64,000 nucleotides of DNA from Hyunsoonleella aquatilis (GCF_014270105.1 NZ_JACNMF010000003.1:186001-250000); one strand, 5' to 3'; numbered from the stretch's first letter, positions 46,390 through 56,800 are shown. Program-made: numbers and translations. Notes: generated from the letters alone by a model not told the origin.

Positions 46390-48093
46390 ATGAAAACTAT
46401 GAGAAAAAGAAAGTTTGGAATAGTTCTACTTCTTTGTGCATTTACCATATTCTACTCGTGCTCAAAGGCAGAAGATGTTCAAGAAGTTATTATGGAAAAA
46501 CCTGATCCGGTTGACCCTGAAGAGCCCGAAGAACCTGAAAACCCACAAGAACCTGGAGGTATAGATGAAAGTGATGTTGATCCTAACCAGTTGGTAACAA
46601 TTAATACAGGTGCTGTGGTTGCGCCATTTCATAATTTCTGGTCAACACGCCCCATGATTAACCAAACGCGTTTTAGTGCCTCTGGTTTTAGAAACTCAAT
46701 AATCCCCATAAAAGATTATGTAAAAAGCTATAATCTAGTTAGAACTATGGGGGGTAGAACAGATAACCGAAATATGTTTTATCAGGGTGTGGATGCCTCG
46801 GGTAATATTATCACAGATTTTAGCGATTTACTTACTAATATGCGCGATTTTATGAGTACTGGTTTTAAACCAAGAATTGTACTTAGTAAAGTGCCTTGGG
46901 AAATGGTTGAAAACAAAGTGGTAAATACTTACGGAAATACAAGTCCTCCGGATAATTACGACCATTGGAGGCAATACGTAAATGCGTTCTTAACTGCACT
47001 TGTAAACGAGTTTGGAATAAATGAAGTAAAAACATGGCGGTTTAGAGTAAGTACGGAACCCAATTATACACCCAACCACTGGAATGGAACCATGGAAGAT
47101 TACTTTAAGCACTATGATATTACAGTTGATGAGGTTTTAAAAGTAATTCCTGATGCAATTATAGGGCCAGGTAATATGCTAACTGAGTCTAGTGCAGCAA
47201 AATTTACAACAGAGTTAATTGATCATTGTGCAACAGGAACAAACTATGCAACAGGGGAAATGGGAACAAAAATGGATTTCTTTTCAATCTCTTACTACGA
47301 GAGAGTAAGTCGAAATACGGTATCGCTTCCAGACAAAATTCGACAATATAGAGACAAATTGAACAGTATTCCTAAATTTTCAGACATTCCATTGGATATT
47401 CAAGAGTTTGGTGTGCTTCGTGGTGATAATAATGTAAGAGGCTTAAGTTTATCAGATGCAACCGAACTTGGCGCCAGTTGGTATGCAACCGTAGCAGATA
47501 TGGTTAATGAATACAGAATTAGTGAAGTTTATGACTGGGGTATGGAGATAGAAGACAGTGATTTGCCTCAAGCCAGAAAAAATGTGATGCGTATGTTGCA
47601 AAAAATGGAGGATGGTAATAGGCTGGATGCCGTAGATAATTTAAACGGTTACGCTGGGGTTATACCAGTAGTAAAAGGCGACATCGTTTATTTGTTGGTT
47701 TACAACCACAATCCATCAAGAACGAGTACAGCAACACGTACCATATATCCTAAATTGGAAGGTGGTGTGATTGCCAGTGGAACAACGTGGAAAATGAATG
47801 AATGGACGGTGGACAAAAACCATGGTGTTATGATGCGCGAGCTATATAAAGATGTAAGAAATGCAGGTGTAAGTGAAAAAACTGATGGACGAATTTATGG
47901 TAACAGGCCTTCTGATAGGTTTGAAGATGGTTGGAAAAATGTGCTAAACGCCAATTTATCTAAATACACAGATTTGGCAAGATTACCTCAAACCATGACA
48001 GATTCTCTTGTCGGTAAAAGAAATGGAAGTTTGATACTCAAGGTTGATTTAGAGGCTCATGGTGTCAAATTGATAGAACTCATTCCAGAATAG
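46390..48093 (+). CDS. GH39-like glycosidase lipoprotein
   Basis: This 567-residue lipoprotein starts at the ATG at 46390; an in-frame TTG at 46366 gives a longer but poorer signal. The lipobox is FYSC, followed by a Pro/Glu-rich linker (PEEPEEPENPQEP). The barrel resembles the GH39-like protein at 33917: acid/base Glu in WRFRVSTEPNYTPNHW and nucleophile Glu in LDIQEFGV. The residue before the acid/base is Thr rather than the usual Asn. A beta-sandwich follows. The likely role is exo-action on xylosides or uronides (inference). It lies 156 bases after the DUF1080 gene. No paired boxes with correct spacing are seen in front, so readthrough from P7 or another promoter is possible. Confidence 0.68.
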   Translation: MKTMRKRKFGIVLLLCAFTIFYSCSKAEDVQEVIMEKPDPVDPEEPEEPENPQEPGGIDESDVDPNQLVTINTGAVVAPFHNFWSTRPMINQTRFSASGFRNSIIPIKDYVKSYNLVRTMGGRTDNRNMFYQGVDASGNIITDFSDLLTNMRDFMSTGFKPRIVLSKVPWEMVENKVVNTYGNTSPPDNYDHWRQYVNAFLTALVNEFGINEVKTWRFRVSTEPNYTPNHWNGTMEDYFKHYDITVDEVLKVIPDAIIGPGNMLTESSAAKFTTELIDHCATGTNYATGEMGTKMDFFSISYYERVSRNTVSLPDKIRQYRDKLNSIPKFSDIPLDIQEFGVLRGDNNVRGLSLSDATELGASWYATVADMVNEYRISEVYDWGMEIEDSDLPQARKNVMRMLQKMEDGNRLDAVDNLNGYAGVIPVVKGDIVYLLVYNHNPSRTSTATRTIYPKLEGGVIASGTTWKMNEWTVDKNHGVMMRELYKDVRNAGVSEKTDGRIYGNRPSDRFEDGWKNVLNANLSKYTDLARLPQTMTDSLVGKRNGSLILKVDLEAHGVKLIELIPE

Positions 48094-48114
48094 AAACCAA
48101 ACTAACTTTTGAAA

Positions 48115-49536
48115 ATGCAACAAACAAAAATCCAAACAGAAAAAGTAGTTCTTTTTCTGTTTTTTAGCTTATGCACGTTAACCCTTTTTAGCCAAATTAA
48201 ACACGGACTTCGTGACGATTTGGGCAGACATGTTATTCCACGTGGTTTTGTAGTAAATACAAACGACCATAAAGGCGAGGTATTTTTCAATAGCGACGAC
48301 TATGCCCGTATGGTAAGAATGGGGGCAAACTATCAAGTCATTCGTTTAGAACTTGGAAAGCTAAGCGAATTTCCAGGTGGAAAACTTGAACCCAACTATT
48401 TAAAAAAACTGGACACCCTCGTGGCTTTAGGAAAGCACCACGACATCAAAACGGTATTTAAAATGACCGTGTACGGCGTTGATGCCTTTATATGGGAAGA
48501 TTTTTGGCTTAACAAAAAAAATGAATACGAAACTTACATTGATGCATGGAAAGTCATCTGGGAGCGATACGCCAATAATAAAGCGGTTGTAGGATATGAT
48601 GTGGTAAACGAACCACGAAAACTCACCATGGATATTTCGTACAATCAGTTGACAAAAAAGTACTTAATTCCGCTATATCAAAAAATTATTGATGAAAGTC
48701 AGAAAATAAATGCCGATAAAAAGATTTTGATTCAATCCATTTTTATGAATAAAGGGGAAGGCATCGATAATAATCAGTATGCTGAAATTACTGCGCCTAT
48801 AAACCGTAAAAATGTTGTGTTTGCACCTCATATTTATCAAAGTAAAATTGATTTTATAAAACCCGTCATGGATCGTTTTGATAGGGAATCCGATCTGTTA
48901 AACGCTCCAATTCTCATTGGGGAATGGGGTTTTCCAACATTTGCTAAAACGGATACCTTAATAAGTGGTAGGTTAGGGCAATTGGAATACAGGGAGCTTT
49001 ACATCAAAACTGCCGAGGTTTTTGATAGAATGGGTGTAGGCTCTATTAAAGCATGGTTTTTGGGTAACCGAAGTATGCAACATTTTTTGGCAGGAGGTCC
49101 CTCAACTTGGGCAATTTTTAGCGATAGTACCGATGCAGGAACTGTTGAGCGCAAATATATAACAGATGTAATCTCAAGGCCATTTCCGCAAACCGTGGCA
49201 GGTGATATTCGGTCCTTCTTTTTCAATCATGCTACTAGAACTTTAAATGTCAACTTCAAACCAAATAATAAACAGGGTGCTTCCAAAATTTTTATTGGAG
49301 CCAATAGACACTATCCTGATGGTTTTTCGGTTTTAATCGACGATGAGGTCGTGTTGTACCATAATCCCATAAAAAATGTTGGGTTGGAAGTTTATAAAGC
49401 TCCAGAACGGTTTGATATTTCTAACTTTATTTGGGATGAAAAAACGCAAAAGCTATTTATATTAAAATGGCCTGAATCACAAGAAAATATGAGTTTTCGA
49501 ATCGTACCCGGTATTCGAAACTTCAAGAAGGATTAG
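48115..49536 (+). CDS. GH5-family glycosidase, endoglycoceramidase-like architecture
   Basis: This 473-residue protein starts at the ATG at 48115 rather than a TTG two codons upstream. It has a signal peptide (about 1-27, ending FSQ). The GH5 barrel (about 28-370) has the acid/base Glu166 in DVVNEPR and the nucleophile Glu270 in LIGEWGF. A C-terminal beta domain (about 385-473) resembles the one that follows the barrel in endoglycoceramidase-type GH5 enzymes. The substrate is unknown: a beta-glycoside within the PUL glycan is more likely than a glycolipid. It follows the GH39-like gene by 21 bases and is probably co-transcribed with it. Confidence 0.75.
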   Translation: MQQTKIQTEKVVLFLFFSLCTLTLFSQIKHGLRDDLGRHVIPRGFVVNTNDHKGEVFFNSDDYARMVRMGANYQVIRLELGKLSEFPGGKLEPNYLKKLDTLVALGKHHDIKTVFKMTVYGVDAFIWEDFWLNKKNEYETYIDAWKVIWERYANNKAVVGYDVVNEPRKLTMDISYNQLTKKYLIPLYQKIIDESQKINADKKILIQSIFMNKGEGIDNNQYAEITAPINRKNVVFAPHIYQSKIDFIKPVMDRFDRESDLLNAPILIGEWGFPTFAKTDTLISGRLGQLEYRELYIKTAEVFDRMGVGSIKAWFLGNRSMQHFLAGGPSTWAIFSDSTDAGTVERKYITDVISRPFPQTVAGDIRSFFFNHATRTLNVNFKPNNKQGASKIFIGANRHYPDGFSVLIDDEVVLYHNPIKNVGLEVYKAPERFDISNFIWDEKTQKLFILKWPESQENMSFRIVPGIRNFKKD

Positions 49537-49652
49537 ACTTTTAAGATAGGCTCTTGTTTGTCAGAAACATATAAGGCTTCTATGTGAAGAAAAACCACCA
49601 TAATTTAGTCGGAACGATTAAATGAGCTATTTATCGAATTTTTGTTGCAAGG

Positions 49653-49697
49653 CAGTATAGTTCAGGATATCTTTTAGTGAATTCTGGTTTAATTTCA
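49653..49697 (+). promoter_or_regulatory. Regulon promoter P8
   Basis: CAGTAT at 49653 and CAGGAT at 49663 are 10 bp apart, and TAATTTCA starts at 49690, 27 bp after the second box. An in-frame GTG at 49677 lies inside this promoter and cannot be the start. The ATG at 49713 is 23 bp after the -7 box start, implying a short leader. Confidence 0.75.
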
Positions 49698-49712
49698 GCA
49701 AAAATTATAGCT

Positions 49713-52673
49713 ATGGCTCAGAATACTAGATGCAGATTACAATCATTTAGAGGAGTAATTCTTTTAATATTTGTATTCGCCTGCTGTTCAAAATCCTACG
49801 GACAGGAATATCCGTTTACTCTGCCGAATGATATAACTGCCTCCTTAAACGTGGATACGGATGATACGGAGCCATTCAATAACAAAATAATAGGCTATAA
49901 TATTCAAGGGTTTGACACCCAACTTCAAAAAGATTTTATAAACCTTGTGGATCCCGTAACTATTCGTTTCCCTCATGGGGTTTGGGCCAATTTTTACCAA
50001 TGGCAAACCGATGGCTATCAAGACGATGCCTTCGATAATAGAGACCATGAGGAAGCATTACAAACTTTCGTGTGCTGTATCACCGGAGATATTGATGGTA
50101 TTGCAGAATTAAACACGCAAAAAAAGAATAGAACAGGAGGAGAGGGTTATGATATGATGTGGACTTACTCCATCAATTTTGACGATGGTGCTAGCAGTGT
50201 GGCCAGGGCTCAAAAAGATATAGGTTTAGGTTTGGAAGTTAAAGCAATAGAATTAGGAAATGAACATTTTTGGAGGGGACAACGTTCATTAAGAACTGAA
50301 ACTCCAGAAATGTATTTATCGGCCGCTTCAGAGGTTTCTGGTGCACTTAAGGCCGAATTTCCTGATATTAAATTATCATTGCCTTTAAGTTGGAGAAGAA
50401 CTCATGAAGGATATAATAATACGGTAAAAGGCGACGGTAGCTTTTTCGATGCCATTACCATTCACAAATATATGGGGTCAGATCCTGATGTGCCTGGAGA
50501 AAGTAACAATGCTTACTCAGCTTTATTGACTTCAAAATTAGAACTGGCCGAGGATGTAAATTGGGTACGGACTTTTGCTCCTGGAAAACCGGTTTGGTTA
50601 ACCGAGTGGGGCGTTTCTGCAGGTGACAATGTTCATGGGGGGGCTTGCCTTGGATTGGCAGACGTATTTATGTTTATGGCTGAAAACCAAGATATTTATG
50701 AACGCGCCAACTGGTTTAGTTTTAATCGGGTTTTAAATGCCATGGTGGTGGTTGGGAGCAATAGAGAACCTGTGTACCCACTACAAAAAAGAGGCTATCT
50801 GTCCACTTATGAAATCATTCAGGATGTATTTAGAGATGCTACCTTGTTGAATGGTACCGTCACGTCTTCTGCACAATTAACGGTTTCGCGAGGCTCTGTA
50901 AATGCAGTAAATGCCAGAGCAACTACCAATGAATTTGGTGAAACTAAAGTGGTAGCCGTAAACCTTACGGACAAACCTGTCACTTTTGAATTAAAGTTTG
51001 ATGATGTGGTGTATTCCAGATCTTTTAAGCACGAGGCACTGATATTTGATAATTTGGGTGAAGTAGATCCGATAGATTATTTTACGGATCCGTTGCAATT
51101 GGTTAAGGAAGGAACTGGTACAATTACATTACCGCCACTATCGGTAAGTAAAATTTCAGAAATTTATTTTGACGAGTCCATACACTTAATTGCTGGTACA
51201 ATTGAGGCCGAAGATTATAAAGACGGAGGTGAAGGCGTTGGCTTTTCAGATACAACTGCCGACAATACATTGAGTCCAGGCATTGATACCGATGGAGTAG
51301 ATGTGGGGACGGATACCGGTATCACTTACGTTGGCGATACCCAAAATGGCGAATGGTTAAAATATGATGTCAATGTTTTAAACACCGATGATTACGATTT
51401 TGAGTTTGTTTACGCCTCTGCAACTGCAGGAGCTTTGGTGAGTATAGAGATTGACGATGTTGTTGTTTTCGATAACTTTTCATTGCCACAAACGGCAGGT
51501 GCTACCGATTTTCAAACCGCTACTAGATTAACTATCCCATTAACAAAAGGCTTGCATGAGTTGAAACTCAATGTGCAGAACGGGGGATTTAATTTAGATA
51601 AGATCAATGTGTTGGCGGTTCCAATTATAGAAGCACCAATGTTTGTAACGCCGAATGATTTGGACAATATTGAACCAGGGAATTCTATTGAGGTTGAAGC
51701 TTCTACAACCAGCGCACCCGAGAACATTGCCAGTATGGAACTTTTTGTAAATGACGTTTTGGTGCGAAGTGTTGCCTCGGCGCCGTTCACATGGGGATAT
51801 TCTGGACAAAATGATTCGCTACTAGAAAATATTGTTGAAGGTACCTATAATTTAAAATTAGTTTTGACAGATGATAGAGGCAGAACTAAGGAAAGCACAA
51901 TTATAGTGACAAGCACAAATTATCCAACAAGGCCGTTTTCAGGAACAGCCCATTTAGTTCCCGGGGTTATTCAAACTGAGGATTACGATTTAGGAGGTTC
52001 AGGATTGGCGTTTTTTGATTCTTCCGTAGGCAATTCCGGGGGTGCCTATCGTACCGAAACGGGCGATGACGTTGATATTGCATTAGGCGGTACAGGATTT
52101 GTAACAACAGGGGTAAGCGGTAACGAATATACAAGATATACCATAAACGTCACAGAAAGCGGACGCTACGAAATGTTGGTAAATTATGCCACCTTTTCCA
52201 GTAATTCAAAACCTTTTCAGGCCTACCTATTGCCAAAAGATTTGTCATCATCGGAATTGTTGTTTTCTGCCCCAAATGGCTCAACAGCTGATGGAATTAG
52301 ACAAATTACCGGAGGTGGTGATTTTCAGGATTACACATCGGATGAATTTGATTTGGAAAGTGGACTTTGGGTTTTGGAGTTAAAAATCCCGAGTGGTGGT
52401 GCAGGTCCTAGGTATGACTATGTCACTTTAAACCGACTGGGAAGTTTAAGTGTTGACGAATTTGGATTTAATAACGACTTCAAAGTGTACCCAATACCCA
52501 GCAGTGATGGAAGATTTAATTTAAGTAAACCTAAAATATGGACAGTGTATTCATTGTTAGGAAGAAAAATAGCCCAAGGCAATGGGCATACCGTGGATAT
52601 CTCAAAATACTCCAAAGGGATATATATTTTACGGACAGATGAAGGAATAATTAAAAAGTTGCTTTACAATTAG
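49713..52673 (+). CDS. Secreted clan GH-A glycosidase with two CBM6-like modules, Ig-like domain and T9SS tail
   Basis: This 986-residue protein has a signal peptide (about 1-30, ending SYG). The TIM barrel and beta domain (about 35-485) have the acid/base candidate Glu184 in IELGNEHFW and the nucleophile candidate Glu298 in VWLTEWG. A CBM6-like module (about 490-640, beginning AGTIEAEDY), an Ig-like domain (about 645-735), a second CBM6-like module (about 745-905, GVIQTEDYDLGG) and a T9SS domain (about 915-986) follow. The barrel resembles GH51/GH79/GH30-type enzymes but I cannot name a family. Two binding modules and secretion suggest an endo-acting enzyme on the polymer. It is alone under P8 and ends at a bidirectional terminator. 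Confidence 0.7.
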   Translation: MAQNTRCRLQSFRGVILLIFVFACCSKSYGQEYPFTLPNDITASLNVDTDDTEPFNNKIIGYNIQGFDTQLQKDFINLVDPVTIRFPHGVWANFYQWQTDGYQDDAFDNRDHEEALQTFVCCITGDIDGIAELNTQKKNRTGGEGYDMMWTYSINFDDGASSVARAQKDIGLGLEVKAIELGNEHFWRGQRSLRTETPEMYLSAASEVSGALKAEFPDIKLSLPLSWRRTHEGYNNTVKGDGSFFDAITIHKYMGSDPDVPGESNNAYSALLTSKLELAEDVNWVRTFAPGKPVWLTEWGVSAGDNVHGGACLGLADVFMFMAENQDIYERANWFSFNRVLNAMVVVGSNREPVYPLQKRGYLSTYEIIQDVFRDATLLNGTVTSSAQLTVSRGSVNAVNARATTNEFGETKVVAVNLTDKPVTFELKFDDVVYSRSFKHEALIFDNLGEVDPIDYFTDPLQLVKEGTGTITLPPLSVSKISEIYFDESIHLIAGTIEAEDYKDGGEGVGFSDTTADNTLSPGIDTDGVDVGTDTGITYVGDTQNGEWLKYDVNVLNTDDYDFEFVYASATAGALVSIEIDDVVVFDNFSLPQTAGATDFQTATRLTIPLTKGLHELKLNVQNGGFNLDKINVLAVPIIEAPMFVTPNDLDNIEPGNSIEVEASTTSAPENIASMELFVNDVLVRSVASAPFTWGYSGQNDSLLENIVEGTYNLKLVLTDDRGRTKESTIIVTSTNYPTRPFSGTAHLVPGVIQTEDYDLGGSGLAFFDSSVGNSGGAYRTETGDDVDIALGGTGFVTTGVSGNEYTRYTINVTESGRYEMLVNYATFSSNSKPFQAYLLPKDLSSSELLFSAPNGSTADGIRQITGGGDFQDYTSDEFDLESGLWVLELKIPSGGAGPRYDYVTLNRLGSLSVDEFGFNNDFKVYPIPSSDGRFNLSKPKIWTVYSLLGRKIAQGNGHTVDISKYSKGIYILRTDEGIIKKLLYN

Positions 52674-52693
52674 TAACTAGTCTTATACAAAAG

Positions 52694-52736
52694 AAAAAAA
52701 GGCCATGATAGCGTTATACAATCATGGCCTTTTTTA
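52694..52736. terminator. Bidirectional terminator between convergent genes
   Basis: AAAAAAAGGCCATGAT at 52694-52709 pairs with ATCATGGCCTTTTTT at 52721-52736 around an 11-base loop. The A run and T run serve as U-tracts for the minus and plus transcripts respectively. Confidence 0.88.
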
Positions 52737-52781
52737 TTTTTGTTAATAATTCAATATGAGCTAAGCTCAATCTTTATGAAA

Positions 52782-53660
52782 TTATTTTTTCTTCTTTTTG
52801 GAAGGCTCTGGATGACGCTCAATGTAACTTTCAAGAAGCGCTTTTACTACTTCCATACCGCCAGCCTCCAAGCCGTCGTTCACGTTAGCACCAGAAATCC
52901 AATATAATACCATACCTGCATCAGAACAGTCCCATTTTCCTTTTTGGAAATTAACGATATTGTCAACTTCAGCGAGGTTCCCGATAGTCCAAATTAATCG
53001 TATGCGCGGGTCGGCATGATTTTTTGCCCAATCCCATTTTTCGTGGTCTAACTTTAAATTGATATTCTGGTCAGGGATACGTACTTCTTCAATACCAAAA
53101 TCCAATATTTGTTGCCAAGTGTAAAAATCGCCTGCGTTATCGTTAGCAGGATGGTGGGTCACTACTTTAACAAATTTGTGTTTTTCCTTTGGCGTTTTTT
53201 GCAATGCCATACCAATAATATCTGGTTCCCCGGCTTCAATAATCCATAAAGGGTCGTCGGCAGTAGAGGCATTTATGGCCCAACACAAATCGTCAATGGT
53301 AGCTTCTTTTTGCCACATGGCATCATAAAATGTTAAATTTCCAAATCCTCCCCAGCGTCGTGCGATCATATCACAGGCTACCTGCATTAAATGGTGTCGT
53401 TCTTTTTCGGCCTGTTTAGAAATGCGATCATCCCTTACCAAATCACAACTATGCGAATAATGTACCAATCTGTCCTCTAAGCCACTGGCGCGCAATAAGG
53501 CAATAGTTACTGCAGTACCTCCCAAATCATCTGGGTCCGGAGAATTGCCATCCGCAACAACGGCTATTCTTCCTTTGGGTGGGTTTATAGTTTGGCCCCA
53601 AACCGGGCTACCAAAAGAAACTAACATAAAAAGTAATAATAATGATGATGTCCTATTCAT
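52782..53660 (-). CDS. Secreted nucleoside-hydrolase-like protein
   Basis: This 292-residue protein has a signal peptide (about 1-22, ending VWG). A Rossmann-like domain begins with RIAVVADGNSPDPDDLGGTA. The Asp cluster (DPDD) resembles the Ca2+/ribose-binding loop of nucleoside hydrolases and of DUF1593-type proteins. Other strands are LWIIEAGEPDIIGMAL and RIRLIWTIGN. The tail is Lys-rich (SKKKKK). It is transcribed away from SusC from its own regulon promoter (P11), so it is co-regulated with the glycan enzymes. The activity on a carbohydrate, if any, is unknown: an N-ribohydrolase, a glycosidase with the same fold or a binding role are all possible. Confidence 0.6.
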   Translation of the reverse strand: MNRTSSLLLLFMLVSFGSPVWGQTINPPKGRIAVVADGNSPDPDDLGGTAVTIALLRASGLEDRLVHYSHSCDLVRDDRISKQAEKERHHLMQVACDMIARRWGGFGNLTFYDAMWQKEATIDDLCWAINASTADDPLWIIEAGEPDIIGMALQKTPKEKHKFVKVVTHHPANDNAGDFYTWQQILDFGIEEVRIPDQNINLKLDHEKWDWAKNHADPRIRLIWTIGNLAEVDNIVNFQKGKWDCSDAGMVLYWISGANVNDGLEAGGMEVVKALLESYIERHPEPSKKKKK

Positions 53661-53721
53661 TTTTTAACATATAAAGATTTATATTTTTGATATCCATAAA
53701 GCATTGGCACTTCATAAGTTA

Positions 53722-53766
53722 TAAAACTAAGCCATACCGTCAATTATTTTGACCTGTGGTGTCCTG
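53722..53766 (-). promoter_or_regulatory. Regulon promoter P11 (minus strand)
   Basis: Read on the minus strand, CAGGAC starts at 53766 and CAGGTC at 53756, 10 bp apart. TAGTTTTA starts at 53729, 27 bp after the second box. The start codon is 69 bp from the -7 box start. It faces away from P9 in the same intergenic region. Confidence 0.72.
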
Positions 53767-53811
53767 TTTCTGGTAAAATATGTTTTAAATGATGATACAG
53801 CACAGCCCAGA

Positions 53812-53856
53812 ACGGGAAGTGCAGGATACGTGTTAAAATTTTAAGAAATACTTTAG
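53812..53856 (+). promoter_or_regulatory. Regulon promoter P9 (SusC/SusD operon)
   Basis: CAGGAT at 53822 has a weak upstream half-box (ACGGGA at 53812). TACTTTAG starts at 53849, 27 bp after the main box. The susC-like ATG is 44 bp from the -7 box start. Confidence 0.68.
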
Positions 53857-53892
53857 AAAACGAAAAATTAACTAATTTAAACTTCAAATTTT

Positions 53893-56800
53893 ATGAAATT
53901 AAAAACTAAACTAAATGAGACGCTCTATCTTAGAAAGGCTAAGTTGAGCATCATTTTGTTCTTTGCGTTTGCGGCAATGTCCTTTGCCCAAACCGTATCC
54001 GGAACTGTTTCTGCGGATGGCCAGCCCCTCCCGGGAGCAACCGTTTTGGTAAAAGGAACAACTACAGGAACTAGTACTGACTTTGACGGTAATTACACCA
54101 TTAATGCCGAAGCATCCAACACTCTTGTTTTTTCTTATGTAGGTTATTCTACAAAGGAGGTGCCAGTTGGTAATCAAACCGTAGTTAACGTAACACTAGA
54201 GCAGGACAATGCTTTGGATGAAGTGGTAGTAATTGGCTATGGTACGCAACGAAAGTCGGATTTAACTGGATCTGTATCTTCGGTGAGTGCTGAGGATATT
54301 ACTGCAGTTCCGGTTTCTAGGGTGGATCAAGCGCTACAAGGTAGAGCTTCTGGTGTTCAGGTAACACAGGTTAATGGTGCGCCAGGTGCGGGTACTGTAA
54401 TTAGAGTAAGAGGTGGTAATTCCATCACAGGAAGTAACGAGCCACTTTGGGTTATTGATGGTATTGTAGTAGGGACTAACTTCAACCTGAATAATATAAA
54501 CAGTAATGACATTAAATCTATTGAAATCTTAAAAGATGCTTCGTCTATTGCTATTTATGGGTCTAGAGGTGCCAATGGTGTAGTGTTAGTGACTACAAAA
54601 AATGGTAAAGGCGCAGGAACAGGAAAGCCAGAGGTATCAGTAAACCTTTATACAAGTTTACAAAGTGTTCCAGAACTACCAGATATGCTTTCTCAGAGGG
54701 AGCAAATAGCATATACTAACGAAAGTGCAAGATTTAGAGGGGTTACAGAGCCATTTCCAAACGATCCATCAACCTATCCTGACAACGATTGGTTTGATCT
54801 TTTAATGGATACCGCACCTATTTATAGTGCAGATGTCTCTATTTCCGGATCAACAGAAAACCTTAATTACTACAATTCTTTGAGCTATTTTAATCAAGAA
54901 GGTATTATTAAAAGTTCTGGTATTGAAAAGTTTATTTTTAGGTCTAATTTAGACTATACATTAAGTGAAAAGATAAAGGCTGGCTTTAGAATAAATTACT
55001 CTAGAATTAACAGGCAAAATGGTGTAGTTGGCTTTGGAAGTGCTTTTGGCACGCTTCCCACACAGCCTATTTTTAATGACGATGGAACCTATAATGGATT
55101 TAATGAAGTTGTAGGGGCGCCATTTACTAATCCGATAGCTGCCCTTGAGCAAAATACAAATGAAACACTGAGTAATAATTTGTTGGCAACTGCTTATTTA
55201 GAGTATAGTCCAATAGAAAATTTAATTATCCGTTCAACATTTAGCCCAGAAATCAATAATTCTAAGCAAAATAGATTTTTTTCCAGTCAAGCACCAAGTA
55301 ATCTTGCAATAGATGTGTTTAATGGTGGGTTTGCTAGTGTTGAAACAATATCTAGTATTGGTTGGAATAATGAAAATACGATTCAATACCAATTCGATGT
55401 AAATGAAGATCATAGTATAACGGCACTTGCCGGTGCTTCTTTTCAAAAGGTAGAGACGGAGACAGCTTTTGCGGAAGCATTAGGTATTTTTAGTGATGCC
55501 GCTGGGTTTAACAATTTAGGTTTTTCTGATCCCGCTAGGTCTGTAATCAGAAGTGATTATGATGGGTTCCAAATCGCCTCTTTCTTCGGAAGGATAAACT
55601 ATGCTTTTAAAGATAAATACCTGTTGACTTTAGTAGGCAGGTCAGATGGTAGTTCTCGTTTTGCTCCAGGTAACAAATATGAGTTTTATCCTTCTATAGC
55701 AGGTGCTTGGAAAATTTCAGAAGAGTCTTTTATGCAAAATCAGAATGTGTTCCAAGATTTGAAATTAAGAGCAAGTTGGGGTAAATCGGGAAACCAAGCC
55801 ATTGAAGCATACAGAACATTTGGTCTTCTAACAGAGGCAAATACAACTTTAGGAGGTAATGAATTAATAGGTTTAACGGTAGGTAGACCAGCCAACCCTA
55901 ATTTAAAGTGGGAAACCACAAGTTCTTATGATATTGCCTTAGAAGCATCCTTTTTTGGGGGTAAAGTGTTTACGGAGCTAAATTATTACTATAAGCAAAC
56001 AGATGACCTATTGTTAGATGTAACGATTCCTAGACAAACTGGTTTCACAAGTCAATTGCAAAATATTGGTTCTTTAGAAAATCAAGGGTGGGAATTACTT
56101 GTTAATTCTACTAATGTTAGTAACGCAAACTTTAGCTGGAGCTCTACGGTAACATTATCTGCTAATAGAAATAAGGTATTAGATTTAGGTGGGGCACAAT
56201 TTCAAGAAGTAGTAGTCGATGAAATTCTAGGGTCAGGTAATACACGTTTAATTGTTGGTCAACCTGTTCCTGTATATACAGGTGCTAGATATTTAGGAAC
56301 GTGGAAAAGTCAACAAGAAATTGATGATTCAGGATTTCTTGATAATGCCATTGTAGGAGGTGCAAGATTTGAAGACATAAGCGGGCCGAATGGGGTACCA
56401 GATGGTAGAATTTCGCAAGATGATTACGTGGTGTTAGGGGATCCCACGCCAGATTTAATTTTTGGATTTGAAAATAATTTCTCTTACAAGAATTGGGATT
56501 TATCCTTTTACTTTCAAGGGACTACAGGAAATGAAGTATTTAATTTAACCATGCGTAATAATTATTTTAACCGTGGTGAAACTACTAAATATGCTGATTT
56601 AGCAAACCGATGGATAGAAGGTGTTAATGAAACATCTGATATACCAAGAGCTGGACAAGATACTGTAACAGGTACACCTCCAAACTCCGAATACGTTGAA
56701 GATGGCTCGCATGTACGTCTTAAAACATTAAGATTAGCTTATAATGTGCCAACTAGTGACTGGGGATTAGATGGGATTAAAAATGCCACTATTTATTTTT

